From Gemmatimonadota bacterium (lineage in GTDB: Bacteria; Gemmatimonadota; Gemmatimonadetes; Gemmatimonadales; GWC2-71-9), in NCBI GenBank assembly GCA_017889745.1, contig JAGGAG010000109.1:1-9112 (forward strand): a stretch of DNA of 9,112 nucleotides, given 5' to 3'. Position 1 is the first letter of the stretch; every line of letters starts with the position of its first letter. The position numbers and the translations under genes were made by a program. The notes beneath the pieces were generated by a model, which was not told where the DNA came from, ran no database searches, and saw only the letters and a program-made list of their open reading frames with translations. This document shows, piece by piece, positions 1 through 5,711 of this stretch.

Positions 1-115
1 CACCGGTCGCATCGCCCTTGCACTCATCCGCCGGGAGGTGGAAACCGGGCAGGTGGTGACGGCCGGCGGATCACCCGCAACGGTCGTCGCCCTGCCCTTC
101 ACCCTGCCGAACTAG
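1..115 (+). CDS. C-terminal end of a GcvT/YgfZ-like folate-binding protein (partial)
   Basis: Reading from base 2, a frame stays open to a TAG at 113-115 and encodes the last 37 residues of a protein whose start lies outside the window. The peptide has IRREVETGQVV, then AGGSPATVVALPF close to the end. A Gly-rich turn followed by V-ALPF at the extreme C-terminus is typical of the small C-terminal barrel of aminomethyltransferase (GcvT) and of the related folate-binding protein YgfZ, which is used in Fe-S cluster maintenance. That family assignment rests on this short tail only, so it is tentative; that the end of a gene is present is more certain. The stop codon overlaps the stop of the convergent lipoprotein gene by two bases. 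Confidence 0.5.
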   Translation, partial: TGRIALALIRREVETGQVVTAGGSPATVVALPFTLPN

Positions 116-342
116 TTCTTCGGCTTCGCTTCCATCTTGGTCGAGACCGAGTCGGCGGCATTCTTGATCGCCGACTTGGTGGTGTCGACCATCGCACCCA
201 TCGTGCTGTCGGCCTTGTGCGCCAGCGTATCCACTGCGGCACCCGCCGCCGCGCCGGCCGCCTCAGCCGGTCCCTGCTCCGCCTTCTTCTCGCCACAGGC
301 CGCAACCGCAACCACCGCGGCCACCATCAGGAACTTCCGCAT
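112..342 (-). CDS. Small alanine-rich lipoprotein, LEA-like helix
   Basis: This encodes a 76-residue protein. The N-terminus MRKFLMVAAVVAVAAC is a lipoprotein signal peptide with a VAAC lipobox, giving lipidation at Cys16. I chose the ATG at 342-340 rather than an upstream in-frame ATG at 423 because it places the signal peptide at the terminus and has GAGGAG eight bases upstream. The mature part of about 60 residues has no cysteine beyond the lipidated one. It is rich in Ala, Lys, Asp, Ser and Thr with an irregular 11-residue rhythm (AVDTLAHKADS, TTKSAIKNAADSV), as in amphipathic LEA-like or apolipoprotein-like helices. It would be a periplasm-facing membrane-anchored helix. No enzymatic motif is visible and the function is unknown; a stress or envelope-protective role is only a guess. 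The stop codon lies inside the CTAG shared with the convergent upstream gene. Confidence 0.75.
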   Translation of the reverse strand: MRKFLMVAAVVAVAACGEKKAEQGPAEAAGAAAGAAVDTLAHKADSTMGAMVDTTKSAIKNAADSVSTKMEAKPKN

Positions 343-421
343 TGCTCTAACTCCTCGAGGTTGATAGACCCGCCCCCCACTCACCACGCCACCGGGCGCG
401 ACCACGCACAGTGCGGCGCGC

Positions 422-449
422 AAGGTACACAGATCTTACCGTCCGTCAA
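422..449 (-). promoter_or_regulatory. Possible promoter of the small lipoprotein gene
   Basis: On the minus strand TTGACG (449-444) is followed after 16 bases by TACCTT (427-422). The -35 matches consensus at five of six positions but the -10 at only three. The predicted leader to the ATG at 342 would be about 70 bases. The -35 box falls inside the 435-457 palindrome, as expected if that is an operator. Confidence 0.3.
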
Positions 450-457
450 CCGGTAAG
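435..457. promoter_or_regulatory. Perfect 7-bp palindrome, operator-like
   Basis: CTTACCG (435-441) and CGGTAAG (451-457) form a perfect 7-bp inverted repeat around a 9-base spacer. The spacer contains the candidate -35 box of the divergent lipoprotein gene. The spacing suits a dimeric regulator. The arms also resemble the TTACCG variant of the GTTCACC heptamer found further right, so this may instead be a remnant of that repeat. Confidence 0.35.
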
Positions 458-511
458 TTGCTGGCAATTGTGAGGTTGCGCACAAATGGGCCGGGAAATG
501 GGGTCGTGGGG

Positions 512-634
512 CGCGCTGGGAGCGGGGTCCTGCGGCCCGACGGCAGCGTTCGAGCGCGGGTGCGGCGTCGGGGATCGGTGCATCGGGTGCGCGAGCGGCT
601 GCCGGGAGGACCGCAGGGCCCCGCTCCCAGCGCG
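512..634. repeat. Long GC-rich imperfect inverted repeat (hairpin)
   Basis: Bases 512-527 are the exact reverse complement of 619-634 (16 bp). One G-T type position follows, then seven more pairs (529-535 with 611-617). After a bulged stretch, GGCAGC (542-547) pairs with GCTGCC (598-603). With one bulged G, 548-552 pairs with 592-596. The remaining loop is about 39 bases. The whole forms a hairpin of roughly 123 bases. It ends 57 bases before the -10 box of the AAA+ ATPase gene, so it should lie outside that gene's transcript and also upstream of the lipoprotein promoter. No T-tract follows either arm, so a simple intrinsic terminator is unlikely. I see no coding potential or target-site duplication. 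It could be a small mobile or REP-like palindrome or an unannotated structured RNA. Confidence 0.6.
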
Positions 635-691
635 AACCCCGCCACCCGCCATTCCACCACCCGCCGCCCAAACGCATTCCCAGCTCACGGG

Positions 692-697
692 TATAAT
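692..697 (+). promoter_or_regulatory. Perfect -10 box placing the ATPase gene on a leaderless transcript
   Basis: TATAAT is at 692-697 and the ATG of the ATPase is at 703, so only five bases separate them. Transcription should begin at or next to the A of the ATG. There is no Shine-Dalgarno sequence in the gap (CAGGC) and no convincing -35 hexamer around 669-674. A -10 element directly before the start codon is the known signature of leaderless genes, well described in Deinococcus and actinobacteria. Confidence 0.6.
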
Positions 698-702
698 CAG
701 GC

Positions 703-2169
703 ATGCCCCAGCCACGCACCCTCTACGACCTCAGGAACAGTCCCTGGAACCAGCCCCCCCTCCTTGGCCGCACCGTGCGCGCCGAGCTCCGGGCCAACCT
801 CATCCAGGCGCTCGAACAGGGCACCCCCCTGTTTACCGGCATCGTCGGCTATGAGGACACCGTCCTCCCCCAGATCGTCAACGCCGTCCTGGCCCAGCAT
901 GACTTCATCCTGCTCGGCCTCCGCGGCCAGGCCAAGACCCGCATCCTGCGAGCCCTGGTCGAGCTCCTCGACCCCGTCATCCCGGTCATCGCCGGCAGCG
1001 AGGTCAACGACGACCCCTTCCGCCCCATCAGCAAGTTCGGCCGCGACCTGGTGGCGGAGTGCGGCGACGCGACCCCGATCATCTGGCTCAAGCGCGAAGA
1101 TCGATACGTCGAGAAGCTCGCCACGCCCGATGTAACGATCGCCGACATGATCGGCGACCTGGACCCGATCAAGGCCGCGCGCGGCGGGCACCTGCTCTCC
1201 GACGAGCTCAGCATGCATTTCGGCCTGCTGCCCCGCGCCAACCGCGGCATCTTCGCCATCAACGAGCTTCCCGACCTGAGCGGCAAGATCCAGGTCGGCC
1301 TCTTCAACATCCTCCAGGAGGGAGACGTCCAGATCAAGGGCTATCCCGTCCGGCTCCCGCTCGATGTCCTCATGTGCTTCACCGCCAACCCCGAGGACTA
1401 CACCGCGCGCGGCAAGATCATCACCCCGCTCAAGGATCGCATCGGCTCCGAGATCCTGACGCACTATCCGCACACGGTCGAACTGGGCATGGAGATCACC
1501 TTGCAGGAGGCGTGGGTCGATCGCGGCGCGAAGCCGGTCGACCTTCCCGACTTCGTGCTCGAGGTGATCGAGCGCGTCGCCTTCGAGGCTCGCCAGGACA
1601 AGCGCGTCGATCGCCGCTCCGGCGTGAGCCAGCGCCTCCCCATCAGCGTGCTGGAGCACGCCATCTCCAGCGCCGAGCGTCGCGCCCTCGTCCATCACGA
1701 GGCCACGATCACGCCGCGCATTACCGACATCTACGCGGCGCTGCCGTCCATCACCGGCAAGCTGGAACTGGAGTACGAGGGAGAACTCCAGGGGGCCGAC
1801 GTGATCGGCCGCGAGCTCATCCGCCGCGCCGCCGGGGCCACCATGATGGAGCGCATCGGCCACCTCGACCTCGCCTCGATCGTCGCCTGGTTCGACGCCG
1901 GCGGCGCGCTCAAGATTGCGGGAGACGAAAAGGCCGACGCCTGCCTCAAGGGCTTCTCCGTGGTGCCCGGGTTGGTCAACGCGGTCGTGGCTGGGGAACT
2001 GGCCGGGCGGAATGAGACCGCGAAGGTCGTCGCCGGGTGCGAGCTGATCCTGGAGGGTCTCGCCGCGCAGAAGAAGATCACCCGCAGCGATGAACTGGGT
2101 TATTCCCGCATCCGCCCCGAACGCAACAAGGAAGGCGGCCACGGCAAGGGAGGGATATCGTTTGGATAG
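703..2169 (+). CDS. MoxR/ChlI-type AAA+ ATPase (COG1239-like)
   Basis: This encodes a 488-residue cytoplasmic AAA+ ATPase of the MoxR/magnesium-chelatase subunit I group. Such ATPases usually work with a VWA protein to remodel or insert metal into a client. The Walker A loop is GLRGQAKT (residues 72-79), with Ala before the Lys as in other MoxR proteins. The Walker B strand is IFAINE (183-188), with Asn187 where most AAA+ proteins have Asp; Glu188 is kept. Sensor 1 is in TANPEDY (Asn229). The arginine finger is probably Arg246 in TPLKDR, and the GVSQRLPI segment near 307-314 looks like sensor 2. A helical C-terminal region of about 140 residues and a Gly-rich tail follow. The start is fixed by the TATAAT five bases upstream. 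The VWA partner is probably the protein starting at 4416, separated by two opposite-strand genes. Its client is unknown; nothing indicates chlorophyll synthesis. Confidence 0.85.
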   Translation: MPQPRTLYDLRNSPWNQPPLLGRTVRAELRANLIQALEQGTPLFTGIVGYEDTVLPQIVNAVLAQHDFILLGLRGQAKTRILRALVELLDPVIPVIAGSEVNDDPFRPISKFGRDLVAECGDATPIIWLKREDRYVEKLATPDVTIADMIGDLDPIKAARGGHLLSDELSMHFGLLPRANRGIFAINELPDLSGKIQVGLFNILQEGDVQIKGYPVRLPLDVLMCFTANPEDYTARGKIITPLKDRIGSEILTHYPHTVELGMEITLQEAWVDRGAKPVDLPDFVLEVIERVAFEARQDKRVDRRSGVSQRLPISVLEHAISSAERRALVHHEATITPRITDIYAALPSITGKLELEYEGELQGADVIGRELIRRAAGATMMERIGHLDLASIVAWFDAGGALKIAGDEKADACLKGFSVVPGLVNAVVAGELAGRNETAKVVAGCELILEGLAAQKKITRSDELGYSRIRPERNKEGGHGKGGISFG

Positions 2170-2171
2170 GA

Positions 2172-2240
2172 GCGTAAACGGTGAACAGTGAACGGGAACA
2201 GCAACCCCCGTTTACCGTTGACCGTTTACGGTTCACGCTG
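2172..2240. repeat. Heptamer repeat cluster A, inverted pair between convergent genes
   Basis: The left arm has three 7-bp units (GTAAACG, GTGAACA, GTGAACG) at 2174-2196. The right arm, 2207-2229, is the inverse and pairs at 20 of 23 positions across a 10-base loop. One further unit runs on to about 2236. The hairpin begins five bases after the ATPase stop, and its right arm contains the TAA stop (2228-2226) of the convergent kinase-like gene. It sits where a bidirectional terminator would be, but has no T-tract. Confidence 0.75.
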
Positions 2241-2870
2241 TTGCCTGAAGGCCCATCCGCGTCTTCCAGCTTCCCGAACTATCAGGTCCGCCGTCCCATC
2301 GAGGCCGAGATACCCCGTGTTGACCACGATGTGATAGTTCACCGGGTCCGCCCAGTCCCGCCCATAGTATTCCTTGTGATACTTGGCCCGTCGCGCATCC
2401 GTCTCCTGGATCCGCTTCCGCGCCTCCTCCACGGTGATCTGGAACCGCCCGGCGATCCGTTCGGCCCGGATCTTCGCTGACGCAACGAGCATCACGTGCA
2501 GCGTCCGCTCCTGCTCCCCCAGGATCGCGGCTGCACCCCGCCCCACCAGCACCACCCGGCCTTCCCGCGCGACCTCCGCCACCACGCTCTCGGTCACCCG
2601 CACCATCAGCGGCTCGCTCAGGCCCTCCATCGTCGCACCGGTCGGCACCGCCAGCTCGGCCGACGCCGACGCCAGCGCCCACGCCAGCCGCTCGATGAAG
2701 TTTGGCACCCGCTCCTCCCGCACCGCCACCTCGTCGGGCGTAAGCCCCGCGCGCACCGCCACCCGCTCCACGAACTCATTGTCGGCGACGCGCCACTGCA
2801 GCCGGTCGGCCACCCGCTTCGCCACCTCGGCGCCGCCCGCCCCGAACTGCCTCGATATGGTGATGAGCAT
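2226..2870 (-). CDS. Cytidylate-kinase-like family protein (Cytidylate_kin2 type)
   Basis: This encodes a 214-residue protein. The N-terminus MLITISRQFGAGG followed by AEVAKRVADRL matches the modified P-loop of the Cytidylate_kin2 family, in which FGAGGAEVAK (9-18) replaces the canonical GxxGxGK[ST]. Other family signatures are LVGRGAAAIL (108-117) and the C-terminal block with KYHKEYYG (163-170), RDWADP and YHIVVNTG (179-186), corresponding to the nucleotide-kinase lid and its Arg/Asp residues. It presumably phosphorylates a nucleoside monophosphate in the cytoplasm, but substrate specificity of this branch is poorly established, and a housekeeping Cmk probably exists elsewhere. The start is well supported: ATG at 2870-2868 with a strong GGGGAGGT just upstream. 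The last residues (REP) and the TAA stop are encoded by the heptamer repeat, so the original C-terminus may have been replaced. It lies downstream of the exporter gene on the same strand. Confidence 0.8.
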   Translation of the reverse strand: MLITISRQFGAGGAEVAKRVADRLQWRVADNEFVERVAVRAGLTPDEVAVREERVPNFIERLAWALASASAELAVPTGATMEGLSEPLMVRVTESVVAEVAREGRVVLVGRGAAAILGEQERTLHVMLVASAKIRAERIAGRFQITVEEARKRIQETDARRAKYHKEYYGRDWADPVNYHIVVNTGYLGLDGTADLIVREAGRRGWAFRQQREP

Positions 2871-2888
2871 CGGTACCTCCCCTCGAGC

Positions 2889-3030
2889 AGTTCCCGTTCA
2901 CCGTTCACTGCCTGCCGTTCACGCGGTCCCAGGCACCGCTCGCGCTCACGCTGTTCTCCCCGCTCACCGCTTACCGCTCACCGCTTACCGCTCACGCAGT
3001 TCCCTGTTCACCTGTCACCGTTCACGCGGT
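2889..3030. repeat. Heptamer repeat cluster B, direct array between two co-oriented genes
   Basis: About 140 bp are built mostly from variants of GTTCACC, all in one orientation: GTTCACC, GTTCACT, GTTCACG, GCTCACC and GCTTACC. At 2961-2995 a 14-bp double unit (GCTCACC+GCTTACC) occurs twice and begins a third time, which suggests slippage expansion. The 13-mer CCGTTCACGCGGT closes two blocks, at 2915-2927 and 3018-3030. The array fills the whole gap between exporter and kinase-like genes, and its right end supplies the exporter's TGA stop (3024-3022). Confidence 0.8.
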
Positions 3031-4278
3031 CTTCGCCGATTTCCGCCCGCCGACGATGACTCCCCTCCACACCCACACCGCCACCAGCACGCACATCGAG
3101 CCGCCCAGCCCGAACGCCACCCGCGTGCCGAAGTGCTGCGAGATCCACCCGATCTGCAGCGCGCCGAATGGGGCCATGCCGAGCACCACGAACGAGTAGA
3201 AGCCCATCACCCGCCCGCGCAGGTGATCCGGCGCCTCCTGCTGCAGCAGCGTGTTGGCACTGATGCTCTGCAATACCATGCTGCAGCCGACCACCACCAG
3301 CAAGCCGAACGCCACCCAGTAGTTCGGCGCGAACGCCGTGGCGGCCAGCGTCGTTCCGAACCCGGCGGCCGAGATGAGCGCGAGCCTGCGCGTCCGGAGC
3401 GTGCCGCCGAAGGCCGCGAGGAAGAGCGCGCCGGAGAGCGCACCCACACCCACACCCGACACCAGCACGCCGTAGCCGGCGGCATCGGTGCCCAGCACGT
3501 CCCGCGCGTACACCGGCAGCATGGCCAGGAACGAGAACCCGAAGATCGTGGTCGACGCGATCAGGATCATGAGCGCCCTCGGCCAGCGCTCGTGCCGTAC
3601 GTAGCGCGCCCCCTCGCGGAACGCCCCGATCACGTCCACGGTGACCTTGGCCGGCGGGCTGTCGGGCAGGTCCATCCGGTACAGTCCCCAGATCACCGCG
3701 AGGAAGCTCGCCGCGTTGAGGAAGAAGCACGCCGCCACGCCCCACAGGCCGATGATCACCCCGGCGAACGCCGGCCCCAGCACCCGCGCCAGGTTGAACA
3801 CCGACGACTGCAGCGCGATCGCGTTCATCAGCGACTCCCGCCCCGTCAGCTCCACCACCATCGACTGCCGGATCGGCACCTCGAACGCCGTCACCAGTCC
3901 GGTAAACAGCGCCAGGCCCATGATCCACCCGACCGTGACGTGGTTGAGCACCACCAGGATCGCCAGCGCGAGTGCCTCCACCGCCAGCAGGCCCTGCAGG
4001 AGCATCACCGTCTTGCGCCGGTTCACCCGGTCCGCCAGCACCCCGCCATAGAGCGTGAAGAGCAGGATCGGCAGCGCCCCGAGTGCCGTCACCAGGCCCA
4101 CGATGAAGGCGGAGTTGGACAGCTGCAGGACCAGCCATCCCTGGGCCACCGTCTGCAGCCACGAGCCGGTGTAGGAGATGAGCTGGCCGATGATGAACAG
4201 CCGGAAGTTCCGGGAGCGGAGCGCGGGGAGGGCGGGGAGGGTCCCGGGGATCCGGGAGATGAGGCCGGGAGTTGTCAC
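3022..4278 (-). CDS. MFS_3-type (EntS-like) major facilitator transporter
   Basis: This encodes a 418-residue integral membrane protein if translation begins at the GTG at 4278-4276. The segment ALRSRNFRLFIIGQLISYTG (20-39 in this numbering) is the usual N-terminus of MFS_3 exporters. MFS motif A is present as GGVLADRVNRRK (78-89). The second-half signature NTLLQQEAPDHLRGRVMGFY (342-361) is characteristic of this family, which includes the enterobactin exporter EntS. About twelve hydrophobic segments are visible, and the length is normal. The substrate cannot be told; small-molecule efflux is likely. The start is uncertain. The frame stays open upstream to an ATG at 4383-4381, but that extension translates heptamer repeat (SPFTVYR), and no ribosome binding site supports either start. 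The TGA stop lies in repeat cluster B. It is probably transcribed with the kinase-like gene 150 bp downstream. Confidence 0.85.
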   Translation of the reverse strand: MTTPGLISRIPGTLPALPALRSRNFRLFIIGQLISYTGSWLQTVAQGWLVLQLSNSAFIVGLVTALGALPILLFTLYGGVLADRVNRRKTVMLLQGLLAVEALALAILVVLNHVTVGWIMGLALFTGLVTAFEVPIRQSMVVELTGRESLMNAIALQSSVFNLARVLGPAFAGVIIGLWGVAACFFLNAASFLAVIWGLYRMDLPDSPPAKVTVDVIGAFREGARYVRHERWPRALMILIASTTIFGFSFLAMLPVYARDVLGTDAAGYGVLVSGVGVGALSGALFLAAFGGTLRTRRLALISAAGFGTTLAATAFAPNYWVAFGLLVVVGCSMVLQSISANTLLQQEAPDHLRGRVMGFYSFVVLGMAPFGALQIGWISQHFGTRVAFGLGGSMCVLVAVWVWRGVIVGGRKSAKTA

Positions 4279-4285
4279 AGTGGTG

Positions 4286-4322
4286 CATGAACGGTAAACG
4301 GTGAACGGTGAACGGGAAACAG
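4286..4322. repeat. Heptamer repeat cluster C, left arm
   Basis: Four units (GAACGGT, AAACGGT, GAACGGT, GAACGGG) lie directly upstream of the exporter gene. Bases 4286-4315 are complementary to 4376-4405 at 27 of 30 positions, forming an inverted pair around a 60-base centre that contains a candidate promoter. Confidence 0.8.
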
Positions 4323-4331
4323 AGGCCTGAT

Positions 4332-4360
4332 TTGAACTCCTCGCGGTTCCGGGGTACCAT
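4332..4360 (+). promoter_or_regulatory. Candidate sigma-70 promoter for the VWA gene
   Basis: TTGAAC (4332-4337), a 17-base spacer and TACCAT (4355-4360) match a housekeeping promoter at four of six positions in each box with ideal spacing. It sits in the non-repeat centre of cluster C and points at the VWA gene. A transcript starting near 4367 would carry the right repeat arm in its 5' leader. Confidence 0.45.
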
Positions 4361-4373
4361 CTGGAAAGCCTGA

Positions 4374-4410
4374 CCCCGTTCACAGTTCACCGTTCACCGT
4401 TCACGCGGTT
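4374..4410. repeat. Heptamer repeat cluster C, right arm
   Basis: Units GTTCACA, GTTCACC, GTTCACC and GTTCACG are followed by the CGCGGT end motif; the 13-mer CCGTTCACGCGGT here (4397-4409) is the same as the two in cluster B. The array stops six bases before the ATG of the VWA gene. It leaves only AGGA, directly touching the ATG, as a ribosome binding sequence, which is too close to work normally. Confidence 0.8.
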
Positions 4411-4415
4411 CAGGA

Positions 4416-5696
4416 ATGCGCTTCACCACCTACTCCAGGTTCCTCCCCGAACTCGCCGACGCAGTCAACCTGCAGGCGCTGCTCGACCAGCTGGGTGACT
4501 TCCTGCTGCAGTCGGGCTTCAGTGGTGGGCTGTGGAATGACGATTCCGGCGAGCCCGACCGGGGCATGGAGGCCCTGCGCGAGGCGATCCTGCAGGCCCT
4601 CATGGACACGGGCCAGCTTACCCCCGAGATGCTCCAGATGCTCCGCGGCGAGTCCACCGGCGACCCGGAGAGGGACAGGGATCTCGAGCGCCAGCTCTCC
4701 GAGATGCTCGACCAGATCGTCCAGCGCCTCATCGACGAAGGCTTCCTCAAGGTCGACCAGGCACCCCAGGTGCCCGCTGGCTACCAGTCCCTCTTCGGCC
4801 CCGGCGGCCAGGCCCGCGAGGCCGCGCAGCAGGTCCAGTTCGGCCTCACCGAGAAGGGCATGGACTTCCTCGGCTACAAGACCCTGAAGGGCCTCCTCGG
4901 GAGCATCGGCAAGTCCAGCTTCGGCGCGCACGACACGGCGTTCCTGGCCACCGGCGTCGAGTCCGAGTCGGCCAGCCGCCCCTATGAGTTCGGCGACACC
5001 CTCAACCTCGACGTGCCCGCGACCCTCACCAACGCCATCGCGCGCGGCGGGCTCAAGATGCCGCTCGAGCTCGACTATCCCGACCTCATGGTCAACCAGA
5101 CGGAGTACCGCTCGTCCGCGGCCACCGTGCTGATGCTCGATTGCTCCCACTCGATGATCCTCTACGGCGAGGATCGCTTCACGCCCGCCAAGAAGGTGGC
5201 GCTGGCGCTCACCCACCTCATCCGCACCCAGTTTCCCGGCGATTCCCTGCGCGTCGTGCTGTTTCACGATTCGGCGGAGGAAATCCCCCTCGGCGGGCTG
5301 GCCAACGTGCAGGTGGGACCGTACCACACCAACACCGCCGAGGGCCTCAAGCTGGCGCGCCGAATCCTCCTGGCGCAGAAGAAGGACATGCGCCAGATCA
5401 TCATGATCACCGACGGCAAGCCCAGCGCGCTCACGCTCCCCGACGGACGCATCTACGTCAACTCGATGGGGCTGGACCCGAGGATCCTCGAGGCGACATA
5501 CAAGGAAGTGGCGCAGTGCCGGCGGTCGGACATCATGATCAACACGTTCATGCTGGCCCGCGATCGCTATCTGGTGGATTTTGTGAAGCAGGTGTCGGAG
5601 ATCTGCCGCGGAAAGGCCTATTTCACCAACACGATGTCGCTGGGGCAGTTCATTCTGATGGACTTCATGCGGAGGAAGACGCGGCGGGTCAGCTGA
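4416..5696 (+). CDS. VWA (MIDAS) domain protein, partner of MoxR-type ATPase
   Basis: This encodes a 426-residue protein with no signal peptide or membrane segment, so it is cytoplasmic. The first 230 residues are mostly helical, with NLQALLDQLGDFLLQSGF near the start and a charged, Glu/Asp/Arg-rich stretch at 80-110. The C-terminal half is a von Willebrand A domain. It has a complete metal-ion-dependent adhesion site: DCSHS (Asp242, Ser244, Ser246), a Thr at 305 or 307 in HTNTAEG, and Asp333 in MITDG. VWA proteins of this type bind a MoxR/ChlI ATPase and direct it to a client, as in NorD/NorQ, CoxE/CoxD, ViaA/RavA or the chelatase D/I subunits. The likely ATPase is encoded at 703-2169, same strand but 2.2 kb away. 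The start ATG is plausible from the MRFTTYSRFLPE beginning but its Shine-Dalgarno is poor. The gene ends 15 bp from the convergent Ig-like lipoprotein gene. Confidence 0.85.
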   Translation: MRFTTYSRFLPELADAVNLQALLDQLGDFLLQSGFSGGLWNDDSGEPDRGMEALREAILQALMDTGQLTPEMLQMLRGESTGDPERDRDLERQLSEMLDQIVQRLIDEGFLKVDQAPQVPAGYQSLFGPGGQAREAAQQVQFGLTEKGMDFLGYKTLKGLLGSIGKSSFGAHDTAFLATGVESESASRPYEFGDTLNLDVPATLTNAIARGGLKMPLELDYPDLMVNQTEYRSSAATVLMLDCSHSMILYGEDRFTPAKKVALALTHLIRTQFPGDSLRVVLFHDSAEEIPLGGLANVQVGPYHTNTAEGLKLARRILLAQKKDMRQIIMITDGKPSALTLPDGRIYVNSMGLDPRILEATYKEVAQCRRSDIMINTFMLARDRYLVDFVKQVSEICRGKAYFTNTMSLGQFILMDFMRRKTRRVS

Positions 5697-5711
5697 GAGT
5701 GTGTTGCTTCC

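Larger units (their letters stand above)
343..702. other. Gene-free stretch between lipoprotein and AAA+ ATPase genes
   Basis: This 360-bp stretch between divergent genes contains, in order, the leader and weak promoter of the lipoprotein gene, the 435-457 palindrome, the long inverted repeat 512-634, and the TATAAT of the ATPase gene at 692-697. Reading frames crossing it have no ribosome binding site and lack recognisable protein character. Confidence 0.6.

Noticed and set aside
468..485. Inverted repeat TTGTG...CACAA
   Set aside because: Only five base pairs with no clear relation to a promoter; expected by chance.
697..2142. 481-residue open frame antisense to the AAA+ ATPase
   Set aside because: It mirrors an unmistakable AAA+ gene with Walker and sensor motifs. 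Its own product is a low-complexity Asp/Gly/Ala/Leu string without domains, a usual product of GC-rich codon bias.
2889..3030. CRISPR-like array
   Set aside because: The units are 7 bp and directly adjacent, without unique spacers or nearby cas genes.
2383..4290. 635-residue plus-strand open frame across the exporter and kinase-like genes
   Set aside because: It is antisense to two recognisable genes, crosses their intergenic repeat, and encodes an Arg/His/Pro-rich string with no motif.
4279..4383. Longer start for the MFS exporter at 4383
   Set aside because: The extra 35 residues are translated heptamer repeat (SPFTVYR), come before the normal MFS_3 N-terminus and have no ribosome binding site. 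A GTG at 4278 fits family length, though it is not proven.
4410..5327. 305-residue minus-strand open frame over the VWA gene
   Set aside because: Antisense shadow of a gene with a complete MIDAS motif; its composition is low-complexity.
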